Part shown: positions 39,084 to 49,123 of the stretch, piece after piece | Position numbering within the stretch: the stretch's first letter is position 1 | How the letters are laid out: each line of letters begins with the position of its first letter | From: Nitriliruptoraceae bacterium | Lineage (GTDB): Bacteria > Actinomycetota > Nitriliruptoria > Nitriliruptorales > Nitriliruptoraceae | Assembly: GCA_018401275.1 (NCBI GenBank) | Contig: JAGYKW010000001.1 | Location: 124,001 to 188,000, forward strand | Direction: 5' to 3' | Length of the DNA stretch: 64,000 nucleotides | Program-made: the position numbers and the translations under genes | The notes under the pieces: model-generated | Seen by the model: the letters and a program-made list of their open reading frames with translations, nothing else | Databases searched by the model: none | Told to the model about the DNA's origin: nothing

Positions 39084-40592
39084 GTGGTCGGCCGGCGACG
39101 TCGGGCACCCTTCGGTCCGCTCCCGGGGACCATGGCCGCACGGCGAGGGGTCGCGGGAATCGTGCTGCTGGCCCTCGCTGCCCTGCTGCTCCTGCCGGTC
39201 GCACGTGGTATCGACGTGACCGATGTGCGGGTCGGGGTCGACGGGCAGCTACCGGTCCGCGTCTACATCCCCTCAGCGGCCGCGAGCGCCAGTGCCCCCG
39301 GCGTGATCGTCGCGCACGGCTTCGCCGGCTCCGCGCTGCTGATGCACACCTGGTCGCTCGCGCTCGCACACGCGGGCTTCGTCGTCGTCGCCCCTGACCT
39401 GCCCGGACACGGGGCGAACGCTGCGCCGATGCGCACGACACAGGCGGCGGGGACGAGCGCGCTCGCGGACGCGATCGACGAGGCCATCGTCCACCTGCTG
39501 TCGCTGCCCGCGGTCGACGGTGATCGGATCGGTCTGCTCGGCCACTCGATGGGGTCCGGAGCCGTCCTGGAGCGCGGCATCGCGCACGTCGAGCTGGTGC
39601 GTGCGGTCGTCGCGGTCTCGCCGACCGATGCCGACGTCGACGGAGAAGCCCCGCGCGACCTGCTGCTGCTCGCTGGCGCGAACGAGGGACGGTTCGTCGC
39701 CAACGCCGAGTCGCTGCTCGAGCGGGCTGGTGGTGAGCGCGGAGAACCTGGTGATGGTGACGCGCGTGCGCTGACGGTGGTCCCGGTCGTCGAGCACGTG
39801 TCCATCCTGTTCGCCCGCAGCGCCCACGACGCATCGATCGCCTGGCTGGCCGCGGCACTCGACCATGTGCCGACGGGACGAGCGCCGATGGGTCCGCTCT
39901 CCGGATGGTTGCTCCTTGCGCTGGGCATCGTGCTGACGTGGCAGGCGATCGTCGCGCAGGCCTCCACCGGCGCCGCGGCGCCGACGCGCCGTCGGGGTGC
40001 GTGGGCCACGCTCGCCGTCGGTGGCATCGCCGCGACCGCATCGCTCGTGATCGTCGCGCGCTCCATCGACATCCCGACACAGGTCGGGGTCCTCGTCGCG
40101 GGAGAGGTCGGCATCTGGTTCCTCCTCGTGGGCCTGGTCTGGCTCCGCTTCGGTGTGGGACTGGCCCGACCTGAGGTGCGCGATGGTGGCTGGGCGGTCC
40201 TCGCGACGGCGCTGCTCATGCTGCTCGGAGCCTCGGCGACGCTCGCCTGGGCCCCCTGGTGGCTGTCGGGCCTGAGGGTGAGCACCGCGATGGTCCTGAC
40301 GGTCCTGCTGCTGCCCTTCGGTCTCGCGGCTGCCGCGTCGCTGCACGGCCGCCGCGGCCGCGCCGCGGTCGGGGTGTGGTTCGTGACCTCCCTGATCGTG
40401 CTGGTCACGCTCGGAGCGGCGGCCGTCGTCGTCCCTGGGATCGGCTTCCTGCTGCTCGTGCTCCCGCTGCTGCCGCTCGTGCTCGCCGCGACGACGGCGG
40501 TCACGGTCGGGCTCGATCGTCCATGGGCCTCGGGTCTCGCCTCGGCCGTGTTCATCGGCTGGCTGCTGGCGATGCTGTTCCCCCTCGCCTGA
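39084..40592 (+). CDS. Alpha/beta hydrolase with C-terminal membrane domain
   Basis: 502 residues. One N-terminal membrane segment (about 22-41) leads to an alpha/beta hydrolase (GVIVAHGFAGSALLM oxyanion region; nucleophile S155 in GHSMG; a likely His in VEHVSILF), followed by seven or so membrane helices (about 270-500). The hydrolase part would be extracytoplasmic. The fusion with a polytopic domain is unusual and substrate unknown. GTG 39084 has AAGGA about seven bases upstream; ATG 39132 is an alternative. Confidence 0.8.
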   Translation: MVGRRRRAPFGPLPGTMAARRGVAGIVLLALAALLLLPVARGIDVTDVRVGVDGQLPVRVYIPSAAASASAPGVIVAHGFAGSALLMHTWSLALAHAGFVVVAPDLPGHGANAAPMRTTQAAGTSALADAIDEAIVHLLSLPAVDGDRIGLLGHSMGSGAVLERGIAHVELVRAVVAVSPTDADVDGEAPRDLLLLAGANEGRFVANAESLLERAGGERGEPGDGDARALTVVPVVEHVSILFARSAHDASIAWLAAALDHVPTGRAPMGPLSGWLLLALGIVLTWQAIVAQASTGAAAPTRRRGAWATLAVGGIAATASLVIVARSIDIPTQVGVLVAGEVGIWFLLVGLVWLRFGVGLARPEVRDGGWAVLATALLMLLGASATLAWAPWWLSGLRVSTAMVLTVLLLPFGLAAAASLHGRRGRAAVGVWFVTSLIVLVTLGAAAVVVPGIGFLLLVLPLLPLVLAATTAVTVGLDRPWASGLASAVFIGWLLAMLFPLA

Positions 40593-40675
40593 GCGAGGTC
40601 GCGACGGCGCCTACCTTCGGCGCCAGGACGGCAGGGTCGGGGGGGGGCAGGATGGCTGGGGATCAGGAGTCACGC

Positions 40676-41515
40676 ATGCAGGGTGCATCGCCGGCGGATG
40701 CGGGCGCGGGCTTCGCGGTCGCCGGGCGCGTCGCACTGGTGACGGGCGCCGGCTCCGGCATCGGTGCGGCACTGGCCGCGGCCCTCGTCGACCGCGGCGC
40801 TGCGGTCGTGATCCTCGCCGACCTCGACGCTGTCGCGGCGGCCTCGATCGCCGAAGCCCTGCATCGTCCGGGTGCGACCGAGGTCATCGCGGTCGCACTC
40901 GACGTCGCAGACGCCACGGCGCTGCGGGCGCTCGTCGCGCGCATCGAGTCGGAGCACGGCCGGCTCGACCTCGTCTGCTCCAACGCGGGGATCGGGACGG
41001 GCGCCGGTGTGGACGCCCCGGTCCCGCTGTGGCAGCGCGCCTGGGACGTGAACCTGATGGCGCACGTGCACGCGGCCGATGCCGCTCTGCCTGGGATGCT
41101 CGACCGTGGCGAGGGCGCGTTCCTGCACACGTGCTCGGCCGCGGGCCTGCTGACCATCGCGGGTGACGCCCCCTACGCGGTGACCAAGCATGCGGCGGTC
41201 GCGTTCGCCGAGTGGCTGGCGCTGACCTATGGGGCCCGCGGGATCACGGTGACGGCGCTCTGCCCGCTCGGCGTGGAGACGAGCATGCTCGCCACCGAGG
41301 ACCTGCTGGCCACCCGCTTCGTGCGGGGGACCGGTCGGGTGCTCGCGCCGGATGCGGTCGCGCTGGCTGCGCTCGATGCGCTCGAGTCGGGGGAGATGCT
41401 CGCGCTGCCCCACCCGGAGGTCGCGGCGATGGAGCTGGCGCGTGCCAGCGACCGTCGCACGTGGCTCGCGCGGCTGCGTGCTGCGGTCGCCGCGCTCCCC
41501 ACGGTCTCCTCCTAG
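40676..41515 (+). CDS. Short-chain dehydrogenase/reductase
   Basis: 279 residues. TGAGSGIG (23-30), NAGIGTG, and the Ser/Tyr/Lys region CSAAGLLTIAGDAPYAVTK. ATG 40676 was chosen over ATG 40652 because AGGAG stands six bases upstream. A run of nine G residues lies just before 40650, outside the chosen coding region. An aldo/keto reductase gene follows after 62 bases. Substrate unknown. Confidence 0.9.
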   Translation: MQGASPADAGAGFAVAGRVALVTGAGSGIGAALAAALVDRGAAVVILADLDAVAAASIAEALHRPGATEVIAVALDVADATALRALVARIESEHGRLDLVCSNAGIGTGAGVDAPVPLWQRAWDVNLMAHVHAADAALPGMLDRGEGAFLHTCSAAGLLTIAGDAPYAVTKHAAVAFAEWLALTYGARGITVTALCPLGVETSMLATEDLLATRFVRGTGRVLAPDAVALAALDALESGEMLALPHPEVAAMELARASDRRTWLARLRAAVAALPTVSS

Positions 41516-41577
41516 CATCGGGTCCCTGAGCGGTCGTCGAGCGGGAGCTCGCAGCAGGCCCTGACGGAGGCGATGAC

Positions 41578-42576
41578 ATGGCACACGGTGATGGATCGGT
41601 GACGATGCCCATGCGGCGGCTGGGTCCCAGCGGCCTCCAGGTCAGCGTGCTGAGCTTCGGCTCGTGGGTGACGTTCAAGGACCAGATGGACGTCGGACTC
41701 TCGGCGGAGTGCATGGCGGCCGCGCGCGAGGCGGGCGTGAACTTCTTCGATAACGCCGAGGTGTACGCCGGTGGTGAGTCGGAGCGCGTCATGGGCGAGG
41801 CGATCGCGCGCCTGGGCTGGGCACGCCACGAGTACGTCGTGACCTCGAAGTTCTTCTGGGGGCTGCATGACGGTCCGAACTCGCGCAACACGCTCAACCG
41901 GAAGTACCTCATGGAGGCGATGCCGGCCGCACTCGAGCGCTTCGGGCTCGAGCACCTCGACGTCGTCTACGCCCACCGTCCCGATCCGCGCACGCCCATC
42001 GGTGAGACCGTCCGCGCGTTCTCGGACGCCATCGACCGCGGCTGGGCGCACTACTGGGGCACGTCGGAATGGTCGGCCGATGAGATCCGCGCAGCGATCG
42101 CGATCGCCGACCGCCACCACCTCCACGCGCCGATCACCGAGCAGCCGCAGTACCACCTGCTGCATCGCACGCGTATGGAGGTCGAGTACCGCCGCCTCTT
42201 CGCCGACACCGGCTACGGCACGACGACCTGGTCGCCCCTCGCCGGAGGACTGCTCACGGGCAAGTACCTCGACGGTGTGCCGGAGGGCAGCCGCGCGCAG
42301 CGCGGGGAGTTCTTCGAGCGCCATCTGACCAGTCGCGAGCATGATGAGAAGGTCCGGGCACTGCAGGCCATCGCCACCGAGCTCGACGGGACGCTCGCGC
42401 AGTTCGCGATCGCCTGGTGCGCGGTCAACCCGAACGTGTCGACCGTCATCACGGGTGCGTCGCGGCCTGAGCAGGTCGTCGAGAACATGGGCGCACTCGC
42501 TGTGCTCGAGCGCATCGATGCCGACGTCCGTGCGCGCGTCAACAAGATCGTCGGCGTGCCCGCGTGGCCCAACTGA
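41578..42576 (+). CDS. Aldo/keto reductase, Kv-beta/YghZ-like
   Basis: 332 residues, (alpha/beta)8-barrel NADPH-dependent reductase with the tetrad D58, Y63, K91 and H133 ([29 protein letters not shown]). The start [21 protein letters not shown] and QPQYHLLHR are those of the K+-channel beta-subunit-like AKR6/AKR14 group. ATG 41578 has GGAGG about eight bases upstream. Substrate unknown; likely aldehydes. Confidence 0.92.
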   Translation: MAHGDGSVTMPMRRLGPSGLQVSVLSFGSWVTFKDQMDVGLSAECMAAAREAGVNFFDNAEVYAGGESERVMGEAIARLGWARHEYVVTSKFFWGLHDGPNSRNTLNRKYLMEAMPAALERFGLEHLDVVYAHRPDPRTPIGETVRAFSDAIDRGWAHYWGTSEWSADEIRAAIAIADRHHLHAPITEQPQYHLLHRTRMEVEYRRLFADTGYGTTTWSPLAGGLLTGKYLDGVPEGSRAQRGEFFERHLTSREHDEKVRALQAIATELDGTLAQFAIAWCAVNPNVSTVITGASRPEQVVENMGALAVLERIDADVRARVNKIVGVPAWPN

Positions 42577-42604
42577 CCACGCCGAACTGCTCGGTTTGTC
42601 CGGG

Positions 42605-42970
42605 TCAGGCGCGGCTGCGCAGCAGTCCGTTGGCGAGCCAGCCGACCAGTGACACGATGATGGCGGCCAGCAGCGTCGAGGTGAACCCGTCGCTGGTCAG
42701 GCCGAGGTCGAAGCGTGCCGAGATCGTGAACGCGATCGCCAACGTGATCGCGTTCACGACGAGCAGGAACGCCCCGAGCGTCACGACGACCAGCGGGAGC
42801 GAGAGCAGGGCCAGGACGGGCCGCACGGTCGCGTTGAGCACACCGACGACGAGCGCGATGAGGACCAGGTAGGCCACGGATCGGTCCGGGTCGAGTCGGA
42901 TGCCATCGATGAGCTCGGCGGCCGCCCACAGGCCGACGGCCGTCACGAGAACGCGCAGCGCCATCGTCAT
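42605..42970 (-). CDS. Phage holin family 4 / YvlD-like membrane protein
   Basis: 121 residues with four membrane helices and the family motif VVGVLNATVRPVLALLSLPLVVVTLGAFLLVVNA. The Pfam family name refers to holins, but chromosomal members like this are widespread, of unknown role, and no phage genes are nearby. ATG 42970 overlaps the upstream phosphatase stop by four bases. Confidence 0.9.
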   Translation of the reverse strand: MTMALRVLVTAVGLWAAAELIDGIRLDPDRSVAYLVLIALVVGVLNATVRPVLALLSLPLVVVTLGAFLLVVNAITLAIAFTISARFDLGLTSDGFTSTLLAAIIVSLVGWLANGLLRSRA

Positions 42971-43551
42971 CGTCGATCCCCCTGATCCGGCTGCGCCGCG
43001 AGGTCGCCGACGATGTCGGGCCAGGCCGCGACGATTGCGCGGGCGGTACGCCGGCAGATCCGCACGACCTCGTCGAAACCCTCGGGCCCACCTCCGTACG
43101 GGTCGGGCACCTCGTCGGGACCGGAGCCGTCGCGGCTCTCGTCCACGCCCCGAGCGTCGTCGAGTTCCGGGTCGAAGCGACGGAACAGCGCGATGGGCGT
43201 GGCCACGCCGCCGTCGTTCGCGATCCGGGTGACGTCGGCGAGGTTGCTGCGGTCCATGACGAGGACGAGGTCCGCCCACGCGAGCAGCTCGGCATCGACC
43301 TGCTGCGCCGTCCCGCGCAGCTCGAGGCCCTGCTGCGCAGCGGCCGCCCGCATCGGTGGGTTCGGAGGGTGACCGAGATGCCAGTCGCCGGTCCCGGCGG
43401 AGGCGACCTCGACATCGAGGCCGAGCTCGGCGGCCGCTTCGACCAGCGCGGCCTCGGCGGTGGGAGAGCGGCAGATGTTGCCGAGGCAGACGGTGAGCAG
43501 CCTCGCTGGGCGGCCGACGCCGTCACGGAGGTCCTCAGCTGTGGCGGTCAC
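42967..43551 (-). CDS. Low-molecular-weight protein-tyrosine-phosphatase
   Basis: 194 residues. The C-X5-R-S loop is CLGNICRS (C22, R28) and the acid loop DPYGGG is near residue 150. It dephosphorylates phosphotyrosine or related substrates such as phosphoarginine. GTG 43551 overlaps the histidine phosphatase stop as GTGA, and its own stop overlaps the next gene, so three genes form one tightly packed operon. Confidence 0.94.
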   Translation of the reverse strand: MTATAEDLRDGVGRPARLLTVCLGNICRSPTAEAALVEAAAELGLDVEVASAGTGDWHLGHPPNPPMRAAAAQQGLELRGTAQQVDAELLAWADLVLVMDRSNLADVTRIANDGGVATPIALFRRFDPELDDARGVDESRDGSGPDEVPDPYGGGPEGFDEVVRICRRTARAIVAAWPDIVGDLAAQPDQGDRR

Positions 43552-44225
43552 GCGGTCACGAGCTGCGGGGGCAGGTGCGACACGTCGCTGAAACCCTGGA
43601 GGCTGAAGATGTGACCGTCAGCGATGTGCGTCGAACGCAGCCGGGTGAGCGACGCGTGGTCGGAGGCGAAACGCTCCCATTCCCACGGTTCCGGCTCGAG
43701 GCCGAGCAGGTGCCCCAGCACCACCGAGTTGGTGCCTGCATGCGCCACCATCGTGATCTCGGGGACGTCCGGCGAGACCTCCCAAAGACCGTCGTCGCGA
43801 CGCTCCACACCGAGCCCCGCCAACTCCGCGGTCAGACCGATCGTGACGCGCGCGTGGAAGTCGCGGAAGCTCTCGCCACCGGGCATGCCCTCCCACCACA
43901 GGTCACGCGGCCGCTGGCGCGCCTCGCTGAGTGCGCGGTTGACCTCGTCGGCCGGTGTCCCCTCCCAGTGATCCGGCATGCGGATCTCGTGCAGCCATGC
44001 GCGGTCCTCGGTCGGGACCCCGCTCTGGCGCACCCTCACCGGCTGTGCGGTCTCCTGGGCGCGTCGGGCGGTGGAGACGAGCAGCAGGTCGACACGCTCA
44101 TGCAGCATGCGCTCGGCGAGCAGGTCCGCCTGCTGTACGCCGCGGCGGGTCAGGCCCGGATCGACGCTCGAGACGGCATCCTTGTCCCACTGTGGTTGGG
44201 CGTGGCGCACGAGCAGGATGTCCAT
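43548..44225 (-). CDS. Histidine phosphatase family protein
   Basis: 225 residues. The phosphohistidine motif RHAQPQW is at 7-13 and the second histidine is in MVAHAGTNSV. The family includes phosphoglycerate mutase and broad phosphatases; substrate unknown. ATG 44225 is preceded after seven bases by TAGCGT, with no ribosome site, so it is probably leaderless. The longer open frame upstream is antisense to the next gene. Confidence 0.92.
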   Translation of the reverse strand: MDILLVRHAQPQWDKDAVSSVDPGLTRRGVQQADLLAERMLHERVDLLLVSTARRAQETAQPVRVRQSGVPTEDRAWLHEIRMPDHWEGTPADEVNRALSEARQRPRDLWWEGMPGGESFRDFHARVTIGLTAELAGLGVERRDDGLWEVSPDVPEITMVAHAGTNSVVLGHLLGLEPEPWEWERFASDHASLTRLRSTHIADGHIFSLQGFSDVSHLPPQLVTA

Positions 44226-44231
44226 CGCACC

Positions 44232-44238
44232 TACGCTA
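44232..44238. promoter_or_regulatory. Bidirectional -10 (TACGCTA)
   Basis: TACGCT on the plus strand (44232-44237) serves the hydrolase gene, TAGCGT on the minus strand (44233-44238) serves the histidine phosphatase, which starts seven bases away. The same DNA reads as a -10 in both directions. Confidence 0.5.
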
Positions 44239-44282
44239 CCTGTCCGCTGGTCTTGGACGGGTCTTGGACGGAGGTGCGCGAG

Positions 44283-45245
44283 GTGGCACGAGAGCGGACC
44301 TGGGACCCGGACGTCCCCGCACCGAGCTGGTTCGAGCGCTCCCTCGCGACTCCGATGGAGACGGCCCGCATCGACGTCGACGGCACGTCGGTGAGCTACC
44401 TGGCCTGGGGTGCACGTGGTGCGCCGACGCTCGTGCTCGTGCACGGAGGTGCCGCGCACGCGCACTGGTGGGCACCGCTCGCGCCGCTGTTGGCTGACCA
44501 CTTCCGTGTTCTTGCACTCGACCTCAGCGGTCACGGGGATTCCGACCGCCGTGACGTCTACTCGGTGACGACATGGGCGGACGAGGTCCTTGCCGTCGCA
44601 GGCGATGGCGGTGGCAGCGGCCGTCCGGTGGTGGTGGGCCATTCGATGGGCGGGTTCGTGACGATCGCCACCGCGGCCCTGCACGGCACCGAACTCGATG
44701 GTGCGGTGGTCATCGACGCGCCCGTGCGTCGCCCCGACCCCGAGACGATGGAGGGGGTGTCCGGCGGGATGTTCCGCGCCCCGAAGGTCTACCGCGACCT
44801 CACGGAGGGCATGCAGCACTTCCACCTCGTCCCGCCGCAGCCGTGCGAGAACGGTTGGCTCGTCGCGCACATCGCTCGGCACTCGCTGCGCGAGGTCGAA
44901 GGTGGGGTCACGTGGAAGTTCGACCCGGGCGTCTTCACGCGTCGAACAGGACCGAACCGACCGAGCGAGTACGGGCCACTGCTGTCGCGCGCCGCCTGTC
45001 GCGTCGCCATCGTCAACGGTGCGGACTCGACGATCGTGAGCGACGACATGCGGGCCTACATGGCCGAGCTGCTGGCCGACTCGCCGGCAGCGGTCGCTGG
45101 AGTGCCGTTCGTCGAGGTGCCCGAAGCCCAGCATCATGTGCTGCTCGATCAGCCGCTCGCGCTCGTCACGGCACTGCGCGCCGTGTTCGGCTCCTGGCGT
45201 CCCGTCGGTGCACCACCCGTGTCGGTCAGGCCGCCGTCCGACTGA
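44283..45245 (+). CDS. Alpha/beta hydrolase
   Basis: 320 residues. Soluble alpha/beta hydrolase: oxyanion region [23 protein letters not shown], nucleophile S121 in GHSMGG, and a C-terminal catalytic His in [11 protein letters not shown]. Substrate unknown. GTG 44283 lies eight bases after GGAGG; GTG 44274 is also in frame but sits on that site. The upstream DNA contains a short duplicated GGTCTTGGACGG-like segment (44259-44271). Confidence 0.9.
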   Translation: MARERTWDPDVPAPSWFERSLATPMETARIDVDGTSVSYLAWGARGAPTLVLVHGGAAHAHWWAPLAPLLADHFRVLALDLSGHGDSDRRDVYSVTTWADEVLAVAGDGGGSGRPVVVGHSMGGFVTIATAALHGTELDGAVVIDAPVRRPDPETMEGVSGGMFRAPKVYRDLTEGMQHFHLVPPQPCENGWLVAHIARHSLREVEGGVTWKFDPGVFTRRTGPNRPSEYGPLLSRAACRVAIVNGADSTIVSDDMRAYMAELLADSPAAVAGVPFVEVPEAQHHVLLDQPLALVTALRAVFGSWRPVGAPPVSVRPPSD

Positions 45246-45272
45246 TGGATGGACGCGTCGGCTCCGGTCGAC

Positions 45273-46209
45273 TCACAGGCGCCGCAGCCGGACGTGATCG
45301 ACCAGATGGTCGGGCCCCTTGCGCAGGATGAGGTCCGCGCGCGAGCGGGTCGGCAGGATGTTCTCGGTGAGGTTCGGGCCGTTGATCGTGTCCCAGATCC
45401 GGCCTGCCGTCACGTCGGCCTCGTCGTCCGTGAGTCCCGCATAGCGATGGAAGTAGGAGCGAGGGTCGGCGAACGCGGTGCTGCGCAGCGCGCGGAAGCG
45501 CTCGACGATACCAGCGCCGGATGTCCGTCTCGTCCGCGTCGATGTAGACCGCGAAGTCGAAGTAGTCGGAGACGAACTCGCCGGCGCTGTCGGCGGCCGT
45601 ACCGGTCTGCAGCACGTTGAGTCCCTCGACGATGAGCACGTCGGGCTGGCGCACGATGACCCGGTCATCGGGCTGCACGTCGTAGCGCAGGTGCGAGTAC
45701 ACCGGCGCGTGCACCTCGGGCTCGCCGGACTTCACGGCGGCCACGAAGCCGAGCAGCGCGCCGGTGTCGTAGCTCTCGGGGAAGCCCTTGCGGTGCAGGA
45801 TGCCGCGCCGTTCGAGCTCGGCGTTGGGCAGCAGGAAGCCATCGGTGGTGACCAGCTCGACCCGCGGGTGGTCGGGCCAGCGGGAGAGCAGCGTCATGAG
45901 CAGGCGCGCGGTCGTGGACTTCCCGACCGCCACGGACCCGGCGATCCCGATCACGAAGGGGACCTTCGCCGGGAGGTCGCCGAGGAACGTCGCCGTCGCG
46001 GAGTGGAGTCCCTGTGTCGCTCCGACGTACAGGCTGAGCAGCCTGGACAGCGGGTGATGGATCTGCGCCGCCTCGTCGAGCGAGAGGTGCTCGTTGATGC
46101 CTCGCAGGCGCTCGAGGTCGCGCTCGTCGAGAGGGAGCGGGACCGAGGGTGCGAGGCGGGCCCAGTCCGCACGTGGCAGCACGACCCACGGACCGAGTCG
46201 TTCGGACAC
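45273..46209 (-). CDS. coaA: Type I pantothenate kinase (frameshifted)
   Basis: The first step of coenzyme A synthesis. Walker A is GSVAVGKST (91-99), then [18 protein letters not shown], and [18 protein letters not shown]. At about base 45507 one extra base changes frame; after it the sequence resumes as [25 protein letters not shown] to [17 protein letters not shown], the normal C-terminus. The break falls in a conserved stretch and the downstream frame is fully preserved, so sequence error is more likely than decay. GTG 46209 has GGAGG nine bases upstream. Confidence 0.92.
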
Positions 46210-46478
46210 CGTCGCGCACCTCCAAGGAGCGGCCCTGCGGCCGTTCGGACACCATCAGGGGCCGTGAACGGGGCCGCGCCCTCATCCTAGGCGCTGCTAC
46301 GAGCGCTCTTGCCTGCGCCGCCGGTGCTCGGCCGATGTTCGGTCAGCTTCTGCAGACCGGTCGTGGTCGGGGCCAGCGCGCGGTTCCGGTGCGGGGTTGG
46401 ACGACGGTCGCGGCATGGGCGACACTGTGGGGCCCCGGCCGCACAGGCGACCGGACGGCTGTGGACCCGGAGGCTCGG

Positions 46479-48676
46479 ATGGCGATCGACGTCGTGCCCG
46501 CCTTGCGGGATGCGGCGGCCGGTGCGTCCCAGATGCGCCTGCGCCTGCACCGTGTCGGGATGGCGACCACGCTCGTCGTCGGACTCGCGCTCGTCGTCGG
46601 GCTGCCCTCGGGAGGCGGTGGCATCGACGTCCGTGTCGGCCAGCCGGCTGAGGACAGTGTCCCTGCGCCCCGCGAGGTGCGTGTGGTGGACAGCGAGGCG
46701 ACGGAGGTCGCGCGTCGCGCGGCTGCGGAGTCGGTGGACGCGACGCTCGCGGTGGACGCGACCGCCGGGCAGGAGCTGGTGAACGATCTCCGCGCCGTGT
46801 TCGAGTCCACGCGTGAGGTCCGTCGACCCGTCGAGGTCGACGTGGGACCCGATCAGAGCGGTGCACCGGAGGCGGACGACGAGGACGATCAGGCCGGCCC
46901 GGTGGTCCCGGACCTGGATGCCCAGCGCGAGTCGCTGCGGCTGCTGCTCGTCGGTGTCCCGGCACCGACCATCGCGGCGCTGGTCGCCGTGTCCGATGCC
47001 GACCTCGACGTCGTCGAGCGCGAGACGATCTCGATCGCGCAGCTGCTCGCGCGGCAGCGCATCCGCGAGGATGCCGTCGCTCAGATCCTCGATGAGACGC
47101 TGGAGGTCGAGCTCGGCCTGCGGGCACCGCCGGGGGACACCGGCCTGCAGATCGTCGAGCCGCTGCTCCAGACGTACCTGCGAGCCAACGTCGTCGTCGA
47201 CCTCGCTGCGACCGCTGCAGCCCGCGAGCTCGCTGCCGCAGCGGTGAACGAGGTCAGCCAGGTCTGGCTGCCCGGCCAGTTCATCATCCGTCAGGGAGAG
47301 ATCGTCGGTCCGCTGCAGGCGCTCGCCATCAGCGGGCTGGACGTCGGTCGGGTGCCGCTGTGGCGCACGCTCGTGACCGGCGCCGCGGCGGGGCTGCTGC
47401 TCGTCGGCGTCGGTGGCATCTACCTGTCGCGCATGCAGCCCTTCGTGTGGCGCAGCGCGAAGAAGCTGTGGCTGCTGGCGCTGCTGCTCGTGGCGTTCGC
47501 AGCGATCGTGACCGGCATCGACCTGCTCGTCGACTCGACCGGATCGACCTGGGCCTTCGTCGTCCCGGTGGGTGCGCTCGCGATGCTCATCGCGATCCTG
47601 ATCCACCCGGTGGTCGGGCTGGCCTCGATGCTCCCGGCGGTGGTGACGGTCCTGCTCGTCGACGCCGACGCTCCGGGTGTCGCGCTCTTCGCGGCCGCTG
47701 CCGTGCTCGTGACGGTCCCGCTCACGCGCGGCATCGCGTCGCGCACGGACCTCAAGCGTGCCGTGCTGCGTGCTGGGCTGTCGTACCCGTTGCTCGCCGT
47801 CACGATCGTGCTCGTGTTCGGCCCGCGTGAGGAGGTCGCGGTCGCCGCGCTCGCCGGCGCGATCAACGGGATCGTGACCGCGCTCATCGTCCAGGGTGCG
47901 CTCCCGGCGCTCGAGTCCCTCTTCCGCCTCCCGACGGTGACGGCGCTGCTCGATCTCGCGGACCGGAACCATCCGCTGCTGCGTGAGCTCGAGCAGGAGG
48001 CGCTCGGCTCGTACAACCATTCGGTGATGGTCGCGTCGCTCGTCGAGCGCGCCTGTCGGGCGATCGGTGCCGACCCGATGCTCGGAAGCGTCGCAGCGCT
48101 CTACCACGACATCGGCAAGGTCCGGCAGCCGCACTTCTTCATCGAGAACCAGCAGGGCATCGCGAACCCGCACGACGGTCTGGAGCCCGAGGTCTCGGCG
48201 CTGATCATCATGAACCACGTGGTCGACGGGGTGGAGCTCGCCACGAGCTACCGCCTGCCCCCGAGGTCGTCGCGTGCATCGGGAGCCACCACGGCACCAT
48301 GCTCGTCAAGTACTTCTACGAGGAGGCGGTCGAGCGCGCCGGCGGGGATCATGCGGCGGTCGACGAGGACGCGTTCCGCTACCGCGGTCATCGCCCGCGC
48401 AGCCGCGAGGCCGCCGTGCTCCTGCTCGCCGACTCGTGCGAGGCGACGACGCGAGCGATGGCGATGTCGCGCGGGAACCTGCCGCGTGAGGAGATCGAGG
48501 TCACGGTCGACCGACTGCTCGAGGAACGGCGCGCGGACGGGCAGTTCGATGACGCGGAGATCACGCTGCGCGAGCTGGGCATCGTCAGGGACACGATCGT
48601 CGAGTCCCTCGTGGGGATCTACCATCCGCGCATCGCGTACCCCGCGGCTCGACCCGTGACCACGCCGAGCGCCTGA
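46479..48676 (+). CDS. 7TM-HD c-di-AMP phosphodiesterase, PgpH/YqfF type (frameshifted)
   Basis: About 732 residues. Signal anchor near residue 28, a large extracytoplasmic domain (to about 290), seven membrane helices and a cytosolic HD domain (YNHSVMVASLV; ALYHDIGK; NHVVDGVELA; and after the break IGSHHGTMLV). PgpH enzymes hydrolyse cyclic di-AMP. A C run of five at 48258-48262 should be six, so one deleted C shifts frame; the remaining 138 residues are intact in the next frame and end at 48676. ATG 46479 has GGAGG five bases upstream. Confidence 0.88.
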
Positions 48677-49123
48677 GCCCGAGCGCCTGGGTCCCAGCGC
48701 ACGAGCGCTTGAGCGCTCAGCGCACGACGGCATGCGCTCATCGCACGCCAAGGTGCTCCTGGGAAGCGATCGACGGGCGGCGTCGTTCCTCGGACCCCTG
48801 AGGTCGATGTCGGCAGAGCGCTCCAGCATCGCCCATCACGGCGTTCTGGCGCGGATGACGGCGGGCGGGCGCCATGGTGCCCACCGGTCCTGTCCACGGC
48901 GGGCTTCGGACAGGTGCGCCGATCGTGACGTGTCTGCGACAGTAGGGCCGCGTCCGAATGGCGGAGCGTCCGCATCGGTCGGCGTCGCCTGCCGGACGTG
49001 CTGCCGGAGGCTCGGGACCGCTCCGGAAGGGCCTCGGCGCCGAACCACCACCGAAGACGGTCCGGCTGGTCCGCACCGCCCCGGACCGGCCGCGCCAGAC
49101 CGACCGTACGACCAGGAGGACAG
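48677..49123. other. Intergenic region upstream of the first sigma-factor gene
   Basis: 447 bases without a supported gene. A perfect hairpin GAGCGC-TTGA-GCGCTC (48703-48718) lies 27 bases after the HD phosphodiesterase stop and may end its transcript. TGTCC/GGACA arms flank about 48891-48911. A TAGGGC hexamer around 48942 could be the -10 of the sigma gene. No LexA box is seen. Confidence 0.4.

Noticed and set aside
40637-40647. Run of nine G residues as a frameshift site.
   Set aside because: It lies in untranslated DNA upstream of the chosen SDR start at 40676, so it does not break a gene, though its length may be miscounted.
42605-42970. Holin-family protein as a sign of a prophage.
   Set aside because: The family is common on bacterial chromosomes, the gene is in an operon with two phosphatases, and no other phage gene is near.
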